Shown piece by piece: positions 32,421 to 46,568 of a stretch of 64,000 bases of DNA (positions are counted from its first letter, which is position 1; each line of letters starts with the position of its first letter). The notes below the pieces were generated by a model. It was not told the DNA's origin. It saw nothing but the letters and a program-made list of their open reading frames with translations, and made no database searches. Source of the stretch: Euborellia annulipes. Lineage: Eukaryota; Arthropoda; Insecta; Dermaptera; Anisolabididae. The translations under genes and the position numbers were made by a program. The DNA lies in assembly GCA_023213315.1 (NCBI GenBank), contig JAKCPI010011712.1:310001-374000 (forward strand), written 5' to 3'.

Positions 32421-33620
32421 GAACTTGCTAACTTCTTGATTAACTCTTTACTTTTTCATCTTTTATAATCTGCTTGGTTTCCATGAATTTTCAAATCTGA
32501 GTGAATGATGGATAAAAAAAAGAAAGGCTCGTTGGTTGGTATATAAAAACAGTGAGAGGATGTGTGTTTGTGTGTACTTGTAGTACTCTCGTTGGAAACA
32601 GGGACTCATTAAAAAGAGGAGTAGCTGAGGAGTTTTGCGCGGGGCTCAAAAACTCGGTGGTCCGGTCAGGGTGCATTCATCCTCGTTATCCCGCTCCTTG
32701 GATTCGTTGGTCACTTAGCGGATTCAATGGCGCCTCAAGTGCCCTTTTGACCTCCCCTGTGACTCACTACATCCGGATTTGGTTTATATAATTGGACCAC
32801 TTGTGGGCTGGGTTTCCTGCCTCCGACGGAGGGCTGTAATAATTGTGAGTCGCAGTCGTTTACTATCACTAACCTGGTTCATTCTAGCGGAAAGCATAAA
32901 TCGCAAAAGGCGGCGAAATCCCGACAGGCCACTAACCGGCTACTAACATGCATCTTTTTAAAATGATTTCTTTCAAAAAGACCGAATGAAAAATAACCAA
33001 GCACCCTAACGCCCCGCCCCTTCGCCTTCTCCCTTCTCCCTTCTCCCTTAGTCACAATTGGATTCAAAATTAACGGTTTGTGGAAAATTTTCTTTATTTT
33101 AGATATATATATATATATATATATGAAACTAAATTGATTTTTTTTTCAATAAAGAACGAGACCTCCTTCGAAAGACATATTAATATCGAAAAGATTTACA
33201 TCCTATAAAATGGAAATGAATCGCCATTTTTGTTGGAAGGAATTTTTATCTAGTCTTTTAATAATAACCTATATGTTAAGAAATATAAATGGTTCTCAGC
33301 CCATTTATTCTTATCAATTAATACGGTCAATAAAGTTTAAGATTGAAAAAAAACGTAATTGTATTTTTATCAGAAGGCAAACTTCGAATTCGCCTTTGAA
33401 ATGATACACAAAAGCTTTTTGAGATCTCTCTTTAAAATACTGTAGCTCTGCCACCTAATTGAATATGCTCTCTAATATTAATACAAATTGAATTGGTGTC
33501 TTTAGCTTCACTTAAATAGAGAGAAATGATTTTTAAAATAAAACTAAAAGCATTAATTAAAGACTTTTTTTTAATCTCAAGTGGCTACTAAACACATAAC
33601 AAAATTTAATTAAATTATCA
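32421..33620. other. Intergenic DNA with GC-balanced island
   Basis: 32550-33060 is the largest balanced, apparently single-copy stretch here, around half G+C in places (GTGGTCCGGTCAGGGTGC, CCTCCGACGGAGGGC, GAAAGGCGG-type words). Several short frames overlap on both strands, so it reads more like a CpG-rich regulatory or promoter segment than a coding exon. A frame at 33210-33404 has a hydrophobic N-terminal run but no recognised domain. Confidence 0.35.
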
Positions 33621-33810
33621 TCTAATTATAGATAAATAAATAACGCAAGGTTAAGTTTCAAAGGGATTTTATTTTTGCTTATACGCATTTCAACTTTAAT
33701 TGGTCATCTTCAGAGCTATGACACAAACAAGATGACGTCGAATTGAGATTAAGCTAAAATAAAATTCTTTTAAATCTTAATATTGTGTTATTTATTTATC
33801 AATAATCAGA
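33621..33810. repeat. Inverted-repeat element with CTGAAGA/GAAA core
   Basis: Left arm TATAGATAAATAAATAACGC, AGGTTAAGTTTCAAAG; right arm complementary and ending GTGTTATTTATTTATC. On the minus strand, CTGAAGA (33723-33717), T, GACC, loop, AGTT, GAAA (33701-33698), TGCG. Closely related to 14341-14844. Confidence 0.72.
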
Positions 33811-34700
33811 TAAATTAAATTTAAGAATGTTTCAACTAGTTCCAACGGTGAATTTTTTGGATTATATTACATTACAAAACTTGCAATTCATTTCTTTCCC
33901 CCACTCCCTCGCTCTCATTCTTTAGACTATAGTATGTTTATTTATATAATTGAAAGGCTTTATCATTTGTACGACCGTTATTATTTTTTAAATCATTTCT
34001 ATTTTTTGGACTGGGCTCAATATTTTTGGCGTTGATGGTACATATAAAATCAAAATCTATGTATACATAATTTTTAAAGCGAGAAAATTCATTTTTTCAT
34101 TTGAAGTGTATTTATAGACCATTCATCACAGTGATAATTAAACAATCGAACACATTTGATTGAATAATTCTGACCATTAATGATTGTATTAATTTAATGA
34201 CAGAGAATTGGTACTAAAAAATAGAGGTTTTTTGAAAATGGATTTCCACTGCTACTTAACTTTAAAACAATTCACTAAATCATAATAAAATAAATTCAAT
34301 TGATGTATCAAAAAAAATGTCATTAATTGAAATACGTATAATTTGATATTTGATATTAAAGGCGCCATTGCTGCCCGGGACTCTCACCTCAAAGTTAAAA
34401 AAAGGGAAATGAAATGAATATTACGATCAAATATAAAATGTTGACAAAAACTCAATAGCCAGTTTGGTTAAATAAAATAAATAATAGAGATTCCAAAAGT
34501 ATTGGAAAATGGGATTTTGGCATTTAAAGAATTTGAATGAAAAAAGAATATAAGACGGAATTAAGGTCAAGTGAATTTGAATTAATTAAAATGTAGATGT
34601 GACGGATAATAAGAAAAGGAAAAGAGAAGAGTATTTGGGGGTGGAAAAGGAGGGGTGCTTTGCCTTTTTTTTTAACTTTTGGGTAAAATATAATCTATTA
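33811..34700. other. AT-rich intergenic DNA
   Basis: No gene or complete repeat recognised. Confidence 0.5.
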
Positions 34701-34800
34701 TAATAAAATTGTTAATGATCGTAGGTCCTGATGAAGAGTGCGATCGGCAATCAAAACGTCGACAAAATATAGACCCTTATTTTATTTTTCGCCTTGGCTG
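34701..34800 (+). repeat. Solitary CTGATGA-type fragment
   Basis: GTCCTGATGAAGAGTGCGAT, CGGCAATCAAAACGTCGAC and then TTATTTTATTTTTCGCC and TTGGCTGCCGAG. It resembles the right arm of the 17720-18125 element (CTGATGAAG, ACGTCGAC, GGCTGCC) with GAAA changed to AAAA. No opposite arm is present. Confidence 0.55.
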
Positions 34801-37718
34801 CCGAGATACCACATCAACATATGATTCAGAAAAATATTTAAATATTGATGTTTGTTAAACATTTATTTTTTAAGCCAACTAACTGTCTGAAGTACCGGTA
34901 AGTATTGTAGCAACTGTTTTTTTTTTTTTTTTTTTTTTTTTATTTGAATTATAAAGAGTTTGGAAGGTATGTACAAGATCCAAAACTTATATTTGATACA
35001 GAAAAAAAGATATAAATTAGCATTTCTGTTTTTAAGAAATGAAAAAATCCCACCTCTTCTATTTTGGTTGCTGGAAGATAGGCAACCCAAATAGCTAAAC
35101 GCAAAAAAACATTTAATCCGTGTATGTTCTCAATATACGATTAAAAAATATTTGGATTTTATCAAAAAAAGAAGCGAGTGAGTGCCTTTTGGGTTTAAGC
35201 CCGGCTAAAGGTATTTTGAGAGCTCCGATGTTTTTTTATTTTTTTTTTTTTATAAATTTCTCTACTCATAAGCTAAAAATATAAAAAAATATTTATTTTC
35301 ATATGGCCTCAATCAATTAAAATTTAATAAATATGAAATGTTTATTAGTAAAAAATTTTTATTGGAAATATAAAGATTTTACGAGTAAAAGTGAACATTG
35401 CTCGTTGCCTTCCTGGTATTAATCGACTGCAATTAATGATGGCAATATTTTTTTTTTTTTTTTGTTTGTTGCCATTATAAAAACAAAAAATCCCTTTTTC
35501 CTTGTTGTTGGTTTTCAAGCTCTAAAATGCATGCAGTCATTTCGAGTGAGTGATCATTGATGATTGATCTCTGGGGTCTTTATTGGGGATCGCAGGGGTC
35601 GAATTTCAGCTCGACTTTATTAGAAAATATTAACTCTCATTATATATAGATATATTATAAAAAATCAAATTAAACGACGGCTATTAATTTCATCAAATTT
35701 TATTTTAAAAAAATGTTTTTTTTTTTTTTTTTTTTAATAGATTTATGTAAAATTAATAAACTGGTTTAATTTTAGAATGCCATTTGAAATGCGTGGAAAT
35801 ATTTTTAATGGAGGTCCTCTTTTAAAGGGAGGATCCGCCTTTTAAAGTATATATGTAATCAATTAATTATTTAAATGGGCCTACAAGTGGAATTTTAACT
35901 TGTGCAATTAGTTATCCTTAGGTCTTTAATTAATATATGAAAATATTTGGAAAATAGCAATTTTGCTTTATAATAAATTTAATAGAATGAAAAATCAATA
36001 ACGTTTAAAAAGGTTAATGAAATTTTACTCGATTATTCAGAAGGAAATTATTCTATTGTACTAGGCTTTAAAAGAGAGCGAAAAAATTTTACTTGTTTAT
36101 CCTGGGTTCGATTCCCGGGGGCCATGGCACTTAGGCTAACCAACAAATATAAATAATCACAAATTGTTAAAAACAAATCAAAAGAGGCAAAAAGCTAAGA
36201 AGATATTTGTACGAAGGGGGGGGGGGATTTTTATGGAAAACAGACTACATTTTGTCACTCTTGATCTTCTAGAGAAACTGCCGAATAAGATTTTAGTGAA
36301 AGAAAGGCAAAAGAAGAAATTCCTATTAGTTCGGGGAGCTCGTGGTTGCTATCTAAAATTTCTCATCTGGGGAGATACCACTTAGAGTGAATGATTGCCT
36401 AGCTTAATTAATGACATATTAAAAAATTATCGTAATTAATTTTTTTGTTATCAAGCAAATACAAAATAACAAACAAAAAACAATCAGTCCCAATAATCTT
36501 TAGTTTTTTTTTTTAATTTAAAAATAAATTTATTGTTATTATTAAACACATATTAATTAAGAAATTTTTAAAATAAGCTTAGATGATTTATTTAAAAATA
36601 AAGTGTCAAATTAGTTCAGCATTCTTGTAATAAATGGCAGGCTAGTCTAACAGCTGATCACCTAATGGCCTATATCTGGCCTATATTTATATATTTTTAT
36701 GCTTTTATAAAAGATACATAATATATAATAACATTTATAAAGTATTTATTATTAAAAGATCAATGAAAATCAACCAAAGGCATTAAATATTATTAGCTAC
36801 CATTCCGACATCTCTTGGCAAATTTTTGAATTACTTGATTTTTTGGGTATACTTTTTATGACACACAACGCCCTCTTATCGGGGAAAACATGCGTAACAC
36901 CTTCGCTCCAGTTCCCCCTTAAAACTGGGAATTGGTGTTTCATTGGTTAAAATCCTTGGCTGCATCCTCGTAATTCTAAATTTATCATATCTGCAGCCAC
37001 TAACTCATCCAATAATATTTCTTCTTAAATCTTCTTTGAAAATTATTCCGGTACTGCTTTAAAATCACTGTCAGAGCAAGCATATCTTATAGAGACAAGA
37101 TAAAATTTCGCCAATATCACAAAATAATTTTAATATTTACTGACCATAGAAAATTCTAAAATAGGCTAATATAAAAAAATAAAAAAAAAAGGTAAATCCA
37201 AATATAATGAAATATTGAAAATCGAACGCCATTTAAGTTAAAATAAATCGTACAACGCAATAAAATGACGTTTAATTTCCCGTTCCTTTGCAAAAAAAAA
37301 AAATGAATTTAAAAATTTCAATAGCAAAGTGAGTTTATTCTCGTTTTATTCCAACTTGAAATTTGAGATATTATTGAAACAATTAGATTCTGTTAGGGTT
37401 CATTTTTGGATTTTAACGGCGAATATCGAGACTTTTGTTAACAGTCATTGAGCTGCCAACAATCGCTAAGTGGCGTAATTTTTTGTCCGATAGATCGTGG
37501 CACTAGCTGATATGTTGAATAGAACTGAATAGCCAATTATTGACTGCACCCTCTTTCCTTATTCAACGTAATTTTTTGTTTTACAGCAGTTTTTTTTTGT
37601 GTTTATTTTAAATGAATAATGAAAGTGGAACAATAATGTGGGATAGGGTAGCCTTGGAGGGACTTTGTAACAATTTGAAGCTGAATAATTTTCCGAGCCA
37701 AATTTATATTTTACCCCT
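34801..37718. other. Long intergenic stretch
   Basis: Poly-T runs at 34917-34940, 35449-35463 and 35716-35735. 35515-35630 is balanced and has TGATCATTGATGATTGATCT, with TGATTGAT-like (PBX/HOX-type) words. 36106-36130 is a tRNA-like B-box piece (GGGTTCGATTCCCGG). 36325-36390 resembles the end of repeat R3 (GGGGAGCTCGTGGTTG). 37460-37560 is balanced and looks single-copy. No gene was recognised. Confidence 0.4.
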
Positions 37719-38185
37719 TTTTGAATCGAAATTTACATGCATAGGGATCTAACATTGGCTCTATGGAAGGAAGAAAAATCTGAAATACTACATAAGTAAA
37801 GTGTACTTCAAACAACTTTCAAACAACAAATTTTACAGATATACTTTTTGAAGAGCATCTAATAAATAGTTGATTTATGAATTTTAATCAAAATCTTTAA
37901 GAAAACCGAAAAAAACTGAAAAAGTACTTTAATAAAGTACCTTCAAAAGCATATGTTAACTGTCCAGGAGGGTACTCAAAGTAAATATAAAATTTTAGCC
38001 TCATAGCTCATTTCCTTCATGCTTAAAATCCTTACACACACGCACAGACAGACACACAAACCAACTTTTTGGACTCAAGGGACTTCAAAACGTGTATTTC
38101 CATCAAAATCTCGACATCGAATTTTCGAAATGATCACAATACTTTCTCATCATATATTACATATATACATAAGAGAAAGTAAAAA
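37719..38185 (+). mobile_element. Element H copy 10, 5'-truncated
   Basis: It begins inside the long-form block (CCCCTTTTTGAATCGAAATT, CATTGGCTCTATGGAAGG) and continues through the core and a short CA tract (CACACACGCACAGACAG). It closes with GGACTCAAGGGACTTC and ATAAGAGAAAGTAAAAAA. The 5' hairpin is missing. Confidence 0.83.
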
Positions 38186-39454
38186 AAAAGGGAATATTAT
38201 GAAATTAAATGTTAGTGAAAAATAGCTAGGAGTCGGAAGAGCTGAGAAGGGAAAATGAATGGAATATTGACGACATGAGATTTTATTTTTATTTCCTAAA
38301 GAATAATTTTCTATCAGAATGGTAATCGAGGGTCAATGGAAGGTCGGATGGAAGCCGAGTTGTTGTCGTTTTGTAGTTTTGTAGCTAGCTTTACGTGAAA
38401 ACCAAACAAACACAATTTGAGATCTCGACTTAATCTCTCTAAAGTATAATCGACTTGAGTTAGCAACAGAATTAATACTCCACCCCAGATTAAGGGCTGC
38501 TTATTGTTTATTTAGGGGACGATTAAGCAAATTGAAAAAAATGAATTTGTTTATTTAAAGAGATAATATGAATTTATTTCAATGCGGAATTAATGTTTTT
38601 AAGTAATGAAGATAAAAAACCAAAGTTTGTATTTTACATTTGGGGAATTTCTATTATTTTTATTAAAAATTATGCTCGTTATTTGATAATAATTACCAAG
38701 AAAGAAAATTATTCATTTAACATAATATTTTCGTTTGTTTGTTATGAGTAAATAGTTGCCTAAAAAATTTTTTAATAAGGCTTTATTTTCCCTAATTATT
38801 TTTTGTTAGTTAAAAGAAATCCTAAGAGCGAGAAGATTAATTAAAATATGGCCTTTGAGTAGCATAACCCTGCTGACCCTAGGTTTGCTGAACGTGGGTT
38901 CAATGCTAGTGGCGGATCAGTTGGCAATTCTGAATTCTTAATTCTAGTATTCATGGTGGGAGTAAGTAAATATTGAGAATTCTTTTGACAAGATATATAC
39001 AATCAAAATTAAAATGAGAAAAGAATTTGTTTGTGGATAAGAATTATCTGTGTTCTAGATTTTTTTTAAAGGGTACAAATAATTACATAAATAAAATTAT
39101 AATAATTAATATTTAGCCTAAATTTCAGATTGTAAAAATTTATAATTAATAAAATATTGATTATAATAGAGGGGGAAGGAAAAATGTCCGTCAGCTTGAC
39201 TGTATTCGAATTATAGAAAATCGAGTTTTTAGACATGTGAATTGTTTGACAGGACAGAAATCTAATAAACATTTTTATCAAAAATTCAAAAATCTAATCA
39301 ATATATTCAAGTCATTTTTTTGAAAAATTTGTAAATTTATTAAATAAAATTTTTACTTTTTTCATTTTTGGGGTGTTGATAAATCATTCATTAAAATTGT
39401 TTTCTGCTTCAGTTACTTATTTTTGACTTTTATATTATCGACTGGGAAGTAGTA
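38186..39454. other. Intergenic DNA with a SINE-like remnant
   Basis: 38330-38500 is balanced and looks single-copy. 38855-38925 contains GAACGTGGGTTCAATGC, a B-box-like word, with a weak upstream A-box, suggesting a tRNA-derived remnant. The rest is AT-rich. Confidence 0.4.
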
Positions 39455-39589
39455 GAACAGACCGGCCCGTCGCACGATCTGACGCCGGTTGAAAAAAAGA
39501 AAGAAGAGACAGACATGCATAGATTAGGACTGCCCGGACAGCTCGTGGTCGCCATCCACGTAACCACAAGATGTGAACCCCTGAGCAAA
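39455..39589 (+). repeat. Dispersed repeat R3, copy 2
   Basis: Same landmarks as 23744-23883 (ACCGGCCCGTCGC, ATCTGACGCCGG, AGACAGACATG, CAGCTCGTGGTC, CCACAAGATGTG), about 80% similar by eye. Confidence 0.7.
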
Positions 39590-41790
39590 TAGTATCATTT
39601 AAATTAAATATATTTGATAAATTTATGAAAACAAAAAAAAAAAAACTCCATTTTGCGATATCTCAAAATGATTATATAGATGAGTTTTACAAAAATTTAC
39701 ATAGACAAGAAAATTGTAATTTAAAATCTTTAAGCAGATGGACCAATGAGATCCTTGCAAAACGCCCTTACATATTTGGAGTCGATGTTTCTCGATTCCC
39801 CCCCCCCCCAGCTCATGCTTTAATTAGATTCGATCAATAACAAATTTTCTCTATACTTTCTTTTTTTAATAATTGGATTTCAATTGTTAATTTAAATGTA
39901 TTGTTTAAATACATCATTAATGTTTCAATTAGTGAAACATTAATGATAGTGCTGCATTGCCTGGCAGGTAAATTTTCGGATGGTCTAATAATTTTTATAA
40001 ATACTCTGTTACCCAGCCCTCACCCTGGAAGGTCGTTTCAGGAGTTTTGAAAAAAATTATATATTAACTAGGTTTTTTTAGGAGTCTTTATTTTAATTTT
40101 ATACAATAAAAAATTAAGAATTTTATACTGGCAAAAATAGCCACGAGTTTATCGAACATTTGCGTCATTTAGGCGAAAGTTTTGCGTTTATGATTTTTCA
40201 AGGTTCAAAGTCAATTTAATTTTCCTCCAATTTTCCTTTGAATTATTTTGGTTTTAATATTTATGCAATTAAATTTAAAGAATATTGCGATAGTCCGGCG
40301 CTTAGTTACTTAGTGAATTATCAAACATAATAAAATTTGATTTTTTTTCACACAAACAATTTCAAGCTTCTATTTGGAATTGTCCCTTTGTTAATTTTTA
40401 AATCTGCAAATAAGCAAATCGAGTGAAACTTTTTGTGTCGGTTTTTATAAATAGAGAAGAGGAAATAAAAAAATAAAAAAAGAGCTTTTGAAAATGAAAA
40501 CCCAGTGGTCAAATTTATTTTATTTGCTTGCGGTATAGAAAATGACACGATAGATAATAAAAGTGTTCAACCAGTAGTTGTTATAATTATAATTTTAATT
40601 TTATAATCATTTAATTGCAATAGAAATCCTAGTTATTCAGAGCAGGCGCGTAGCCAGAAATTTTTTTCGAAGGAAGATCCGCCTCTGTTTAAAATTCGAA
40701 CACTAATGAAGAGTGAGTTTTTTCAAACACTGATTTCTAGAAAAACCTTATTTATTTTCATTTGAAATTGAAAATTAAAATTTAAAATCTTTTGAAAAGT
40801 TTATTAAAAAAATTTGCTTCAAAAATCATATCCATCTAGGGCCAAAATTTAATTTTAATTTGTTTTACATTGTCTCGTGAACCTGCCAAAATCAATTCGT
40901 GTTTTGGCACCAGAACCTCCTAGTCTTGTTAATTGGTTAAAATTTTTAAGATGAATTATTAAATTATTATCAGGCAAGTTTTATTTGACTAAATAAAAAT
41001 CTCTGAATTTAGGTGGAATTTCACTTTCAAAAAATGAAAAAAAAAAAGGAGACAAACTAAAATTTTATTTGCTCTCCCGTAAAAAACTCTGCCCTGTCTG
41101 GCGTGGTTATACTACATGTAGCTTGTCCATCAGATCTTTAGGCCTTCACACTTCTCAAGTTGTAGAGTAAAATTTCCTGGGCGGATATTTTTAAGAGATA
41201 TCGCATGAATGCCTTGAGCATATTTGGGAAACAAAATACAAGCTCTCCCATAAAACTTGTAAAGTGTCTTCGGAAATTGACCGTACGGCCCATGTCTATT
41301 TTTTTGATAAAACGATAGCAAAATCTATGAGCGTTCGAGATTATGTCGAGTGATAAATGTCTTTTTCACTTTTATATCTTGTTTTATATTTTATTACCAT
41401 TTTAAAATTGTATTCAATAATAATAATCGTAAAACTTTCAATTATAAAATATGACCTGGAACAGAAGAACATATGATTTTTAAATTATGCTTCTTAATCA
41501 GCATAGGTATGGAGCTCTCGCACAAAACCACGTTTAATAAATTGAACATTTAATTACATCGAACTATTTCTTCATAATACAAAAATAATTTAAAAATAAA
41601 ATTTTCGGCATATCAACTTCATCATTCATCGTCCCATATTTCAATTATCCTTTAAATTATCTTTAAAATGCAATAATAAAAGGAGGCTTGTTGCAATGGC
41701 TAACAGGATAAGTGAATCTAGGTAAATTAGACTCGAGTTCAAAAATATAACCAAGCAAGTCGAGCTTCTTTACAGGAACAAAGGGATATA
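39590..41790. other. Intergenic DNA
   Basis: 39912-39948 is a perfect 15-bp hairpin (ATCATTAATGTTTCA, loop ATTAG, its complement). GCAGGCGCGTAGCCAG at 40644 resembles a hAT end without a partner. 41080-41330 is balanced and carries a 63-codon minus-strand frame (41130-41321) from a near-cognate start, with no recognised domain. 41690-41760 has weak tRNA-like texture. No gene. Confidence 0.4.
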
Positions 41791-42041
41791 TGGGCCCTGT
41801 TACGCATTAGTGTGTCAACCGCCAGCTACCGAGATTTGAGAAAATTAACATTAGAGTTTTTTGTTTTCATTAGATTCTATATAATTTTTTTTGTCAATTG
41901 TGCAAGTAACATTAAATATAAATTTTTTTAGGACATATTTCTTTAAAAATACTATTAATTATAGCATTTGAAACAATATTCCGTGCTTAACTCAATTTTT
42001 AATTTTTTGGCGCTTGACACACTATTGCATAACAGGGTCCA
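41791..42041. mobile_element. MITE M2, copy 1
   Basis: Terminal inverted repeats TGGGCCCTGTTACGCATTAG (left) and its near complement ending TAACAGGGTCCA (right), about 28 bp, flanked by TATA. The same family as 51569-51825, which lies in reverse orientation, with shared interior AGTTAAGCACGGAATATTG. TA duplication suggests Tc1/mariner-like mobilisation. Confidence 0.88.
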
Positions 42042-43924
42042 TATAATTCCCTCCGGCCTGAGGGATAAGCAATGGGCCAATGCTAAAAACAAATGTGAAG
42101 ATATTAAAAAAATTTGTAATAATATTTCTAATTTTTTCTAGAACAGAATGTTGATTAAAACATTTTAGGACGATGTCATTTTAACAGGAGACGGAATTTC
42201 ATTCTTACGTAAGTAATATATATAATAATCTCTGTACTAGAGATGAAGCCCTTCACTTCAAAGTCATGCGGAATTCTTAGAAATACGTTTATGTATATAA
42301 TGTGTTTTTATTTGAAATTTACTTTAAAAAAGTACAAATAATTTTTGTGCCTCTGTAATCAGGACTGTCCCTTACTGTCTTGTCGCCTTAGGCTTGTATT
42401 ATGTACATTAATTAAAAAAGATTCCATTTATAAACCTGACAAAAATAATTATATTAGGAACAAAAAAATGTCTTCTTTTAAAATGATAACATAATCGAGA
42501 TGTCTTTTTAAAGAGACGCTCTCAAGCCTTTGAACCAAGAGATATTTTCTAATATTTGGAGTTACAATTCAATGGAATATGAAATTTAGGGTTAAGTCCA
42601 CAGGCTAAATCCCTCCCAGTACTAGTCTGTAATCATAAAGTCACAAATAAAAGTCGTTTTATAACTATCAACTTAATTAACGCCCCATCTGCCTCAGTCC
42701 TAATGAGGACACACCTTCCAGCCTTGACAAGTCCAATCCTAACACCTCTTTCTCATCTGAACTGGATAATAAATAATGTCATTCTTTTCTCCTCTCTCTC
42801 TCTTTTCAAATAAATTTTTTATATTTCAATAGTGTTAATTGAAAATATGAGCTTTTAAAAGTTGGAAGAAGGTTGAATATTCATACATTCTCCAGATTTC
42901 ATCAATGACTTTCAAACAATAAAGAGATCAAATAGCAATCTGTGTGACAATTCTACGTTTTTCTCATGAATAAATTTCAATCAAATTCAAATATGAATAT
43001 ACCCGTAGTCTAGATTAAAATATAAGCTTTTCATCCCCCAAATTCATCACTATCGGATGAATCCCGAGTTAACATGACTTCTTTCAAGGAGCATTTTTTA
43101 CCACCCAGAAACGTCGGCAAGAAGCCGAAAATTAGTAAGTTGGACTAAGGAAATATCAGTAGAAATTAATATAATTTTTGTGCTATCCCTCCCCTTTTTT
43201 ATTCTCTCACAATTGCATGATGTCTAATAAAAAAATAATAAAAATTGAAAAGGGAGTGTCAAAAGAGTTATCTAATCTATTCACTTTCTATATAAAATAA
43301 TATTTTAACGCACGAAAATAGATAAGATTCTCTTCCACGAAATTTATTGAATTTTGCATTTTTGAATAAAAGTGTTATTTCCGCAAAAGATTTTTGTAAA
43401 TTTTTTTTCAAATGAATTGGCATTTTCTCGCATGTCTAAAACTATCTAAGGATAAATTCTCTATTACCAGCATGTTAATTGGTTCTATTGTTTAGCTTGA
43501 GAGAGATAAAATTCCTTAAAATGCCTATCGAAAAATATAGAATAGTTTTATTTGGAAGTATGTAGTAAAAATATTTTATATTGATAAAAAAACAAAAGCA
43601 TTTTTTATATAACTTAATAGACTTCTAAGTGCGGTGGCTTAAGATATTTATCTTAAATTAAAAAAAAAAAAAGTAACTTTTAATCAATACCAAAATTAAC
43701 AAATTAGGAAAAGTTAATACTTTGTTTTTAATTTTTATCTCTTCCCTTTCTCAACTTATTTAAACAATATAATTTACAAAAATTTCAAGCCAATAACCCC
43801 GAATCGTTAGAATAAGAGGCGAGACTTATACTTCTGTGCTACAGCCTAGGGGCAGTTTATTACAATAAAAGGTATTATATTGAAATTGTATGTATCATTT
43901 ATTTTAATTTTTCGGTTATCCTAC
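42042..43924. other. Intergenic DNA
   Basis: 42590-42770 and 43020-43150 are balanced and look single-copy (AGTCGTTTTATAACT, CTTAATTAACGCCCC, ACTATCGGATGAATCCCG). The rest is AT-rich. No gene or complete transposon seen. Confidence 0.4.
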
Positions 43925-44112
43925 TCAATAGGAAAAATGAAGAAATGAATGCCGAGGTTACAAAATATAAATACATTTGCTTATAAATTTTTATCTCTCG
44001 GGTTCTAATATGTTATGGGAAACTAAATAAGTCTACACAAAAAATCTGTTGTGACAACACAGTACACAAAAATGAAGGTAAGTGTGCTGTGCGGTAGTCA
44101 CTCCAGACTGTT
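43925..44112 (-). mobile_element. Element H copy 11 (hairpin end only)
   Basis: Minus orientation: GTTACAAAATATAAATAC, TATGGGAAACTAAATAAGTC, then a decayed hairpin (TCTGTTGTGAC to AGTCACTCCAGA). It lies 25 bp from the hairpin of copy 12, so the two hairpin ends face each other. Confidence 0.75.
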
Positions 44113-44137
44113 TTCTTTTTTCAATCAATAGAAATAG

Positions 44138-44969
44138 AAAAATCTGGTGTGACTGGCGCACAGCACACAACTTTCTCTTACCCTTCGGTAAGAGAAAGTT
44201 GTGCACTGTGCTGGTCACACCAGATTTTTTGTGTCGAGATATATTTAGTTTCCGATAGCATCTTAGTTTCAAACTTGCATTTTAAATGTTGATTGCTTGA
44301 AATAAACTATGGTTATTTTTCAAAATTTTAATCTCATATTTGGACATTTTATACACAATATAGATTTGTAAATAAATACAAAATTTCATAAGAATTGGAA
44401 AAAAAAATTTTAAATGCGTAAAAAGATCCAAAGGGGACCCCCTTTTGAATCGAAATTAACATACAAATCCCTATAGGAAATTAACATTGTTCCTATGCGA
44501 AGATAAGGTAGAAAAATTTAAAACGCGTAGAAAGAGAGAAGATAGTTTTGTGAGAGAGAGAGATATGTTTTCTCCGAAAAAAAAAATGGGCGTTTAAATA
44601 ATAATTGATTTTTAATCTAATAAAAAGAAAAAGATTTAAATTCGGTTACCATGGCAACCATTTATTTCTCCTATCTTTCCTATGAAGCACAAGAGTAAAG
44701 TGTGCTTCAAACAATTTTGAGGGCAAAACGAGAATATACATTTGAAAGAGCATCTAAAAAATAATTGATTTTTGAATTTTAATCAAAATCGTTAGAGCGA
44801 ATTTTGAGAAAATCGAAAAAAACTGAAAAAGTACATCAGTAAAGTACTAGTACTTTTTGGCCGATTTTGATTAAAAGCTTATTTTGTCGGTCCCGGGGGG
44901 TGTTTAACTTAAATATAAAATTTCAGCCTCATAGCTCAATTCCTTCATGCTTAAAATTGAACACACACA

Positions 44970-45013
<44 letters not shown>

Positions 45014-45177
45014 GACAGACAGACCATGTCGCGAAAACCACTTTTTTGGATTCAGGGGACCTCAAAACGTGAAGATCCATCAAAATCTCGACATCGAATT
45101 TTTGACATGAAACCAATACTTTCTCTCTATATATATATTACATATATACATAGGTAAGAGAAAGTAATAGGAACTTT
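44138..45177 (+). mobile_element. Element H copy 12 (long form), left arm of inverted pair
   Basis: Complete. A symmetric hairpin (TCTGGTGTGACTGGCGCAC, apex CTCTTACCCTTCGGTAAGAG), the long-form block, GAGAGAGAGAGATATG, GGTTACCATGGCAACC, the core, a (CA)n tract of about 24 units (44971-45009), GACAGACAGACAGACC and a terminal TA hairpin. It is about 98% identical by eye to copy 13 over a 250-base stretch checked in the long-form block. Confidence 0.93.
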
Positions 45178-45392
45178 TAAAATCTTAATTCAGCACTGCG
45201 GGCTGCATAGAAAAACACCGCAGGCGGACGGAGTATAGCTGGCATAGAACTTGTGACCTGATCAACCAAAAATTTAAACTTAAAGAAATATCCGCGTTTA
45301 GGGACACATATATATCAATAGAAGAATATAGTAGTCGGATCTTTTTGCCAATTTCGGAAGGTCAAAAGTTAGTCTCTTATTTTTCCTCCCTC
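45178..45392. other. Spacer of the inverted H pair
   Basis: 215 bp with a balanced segment (CAGCACTGCGGGCTGC, CCGCAGGCGGACGGAG). It may contain a tRNA-like scrap on the minus strand but no firm feature. Confidence 0.35.

Positions 45393-46563
<1,171 letters not shown>

Positions 46564-46568
<5 letters not shown>

Noticed and set aside
41130..41321. 63-codon minus-strand frame
   Set aside because: No ATG (near-cognate TTG start), an in-frame stop just upstream and no recognised family.
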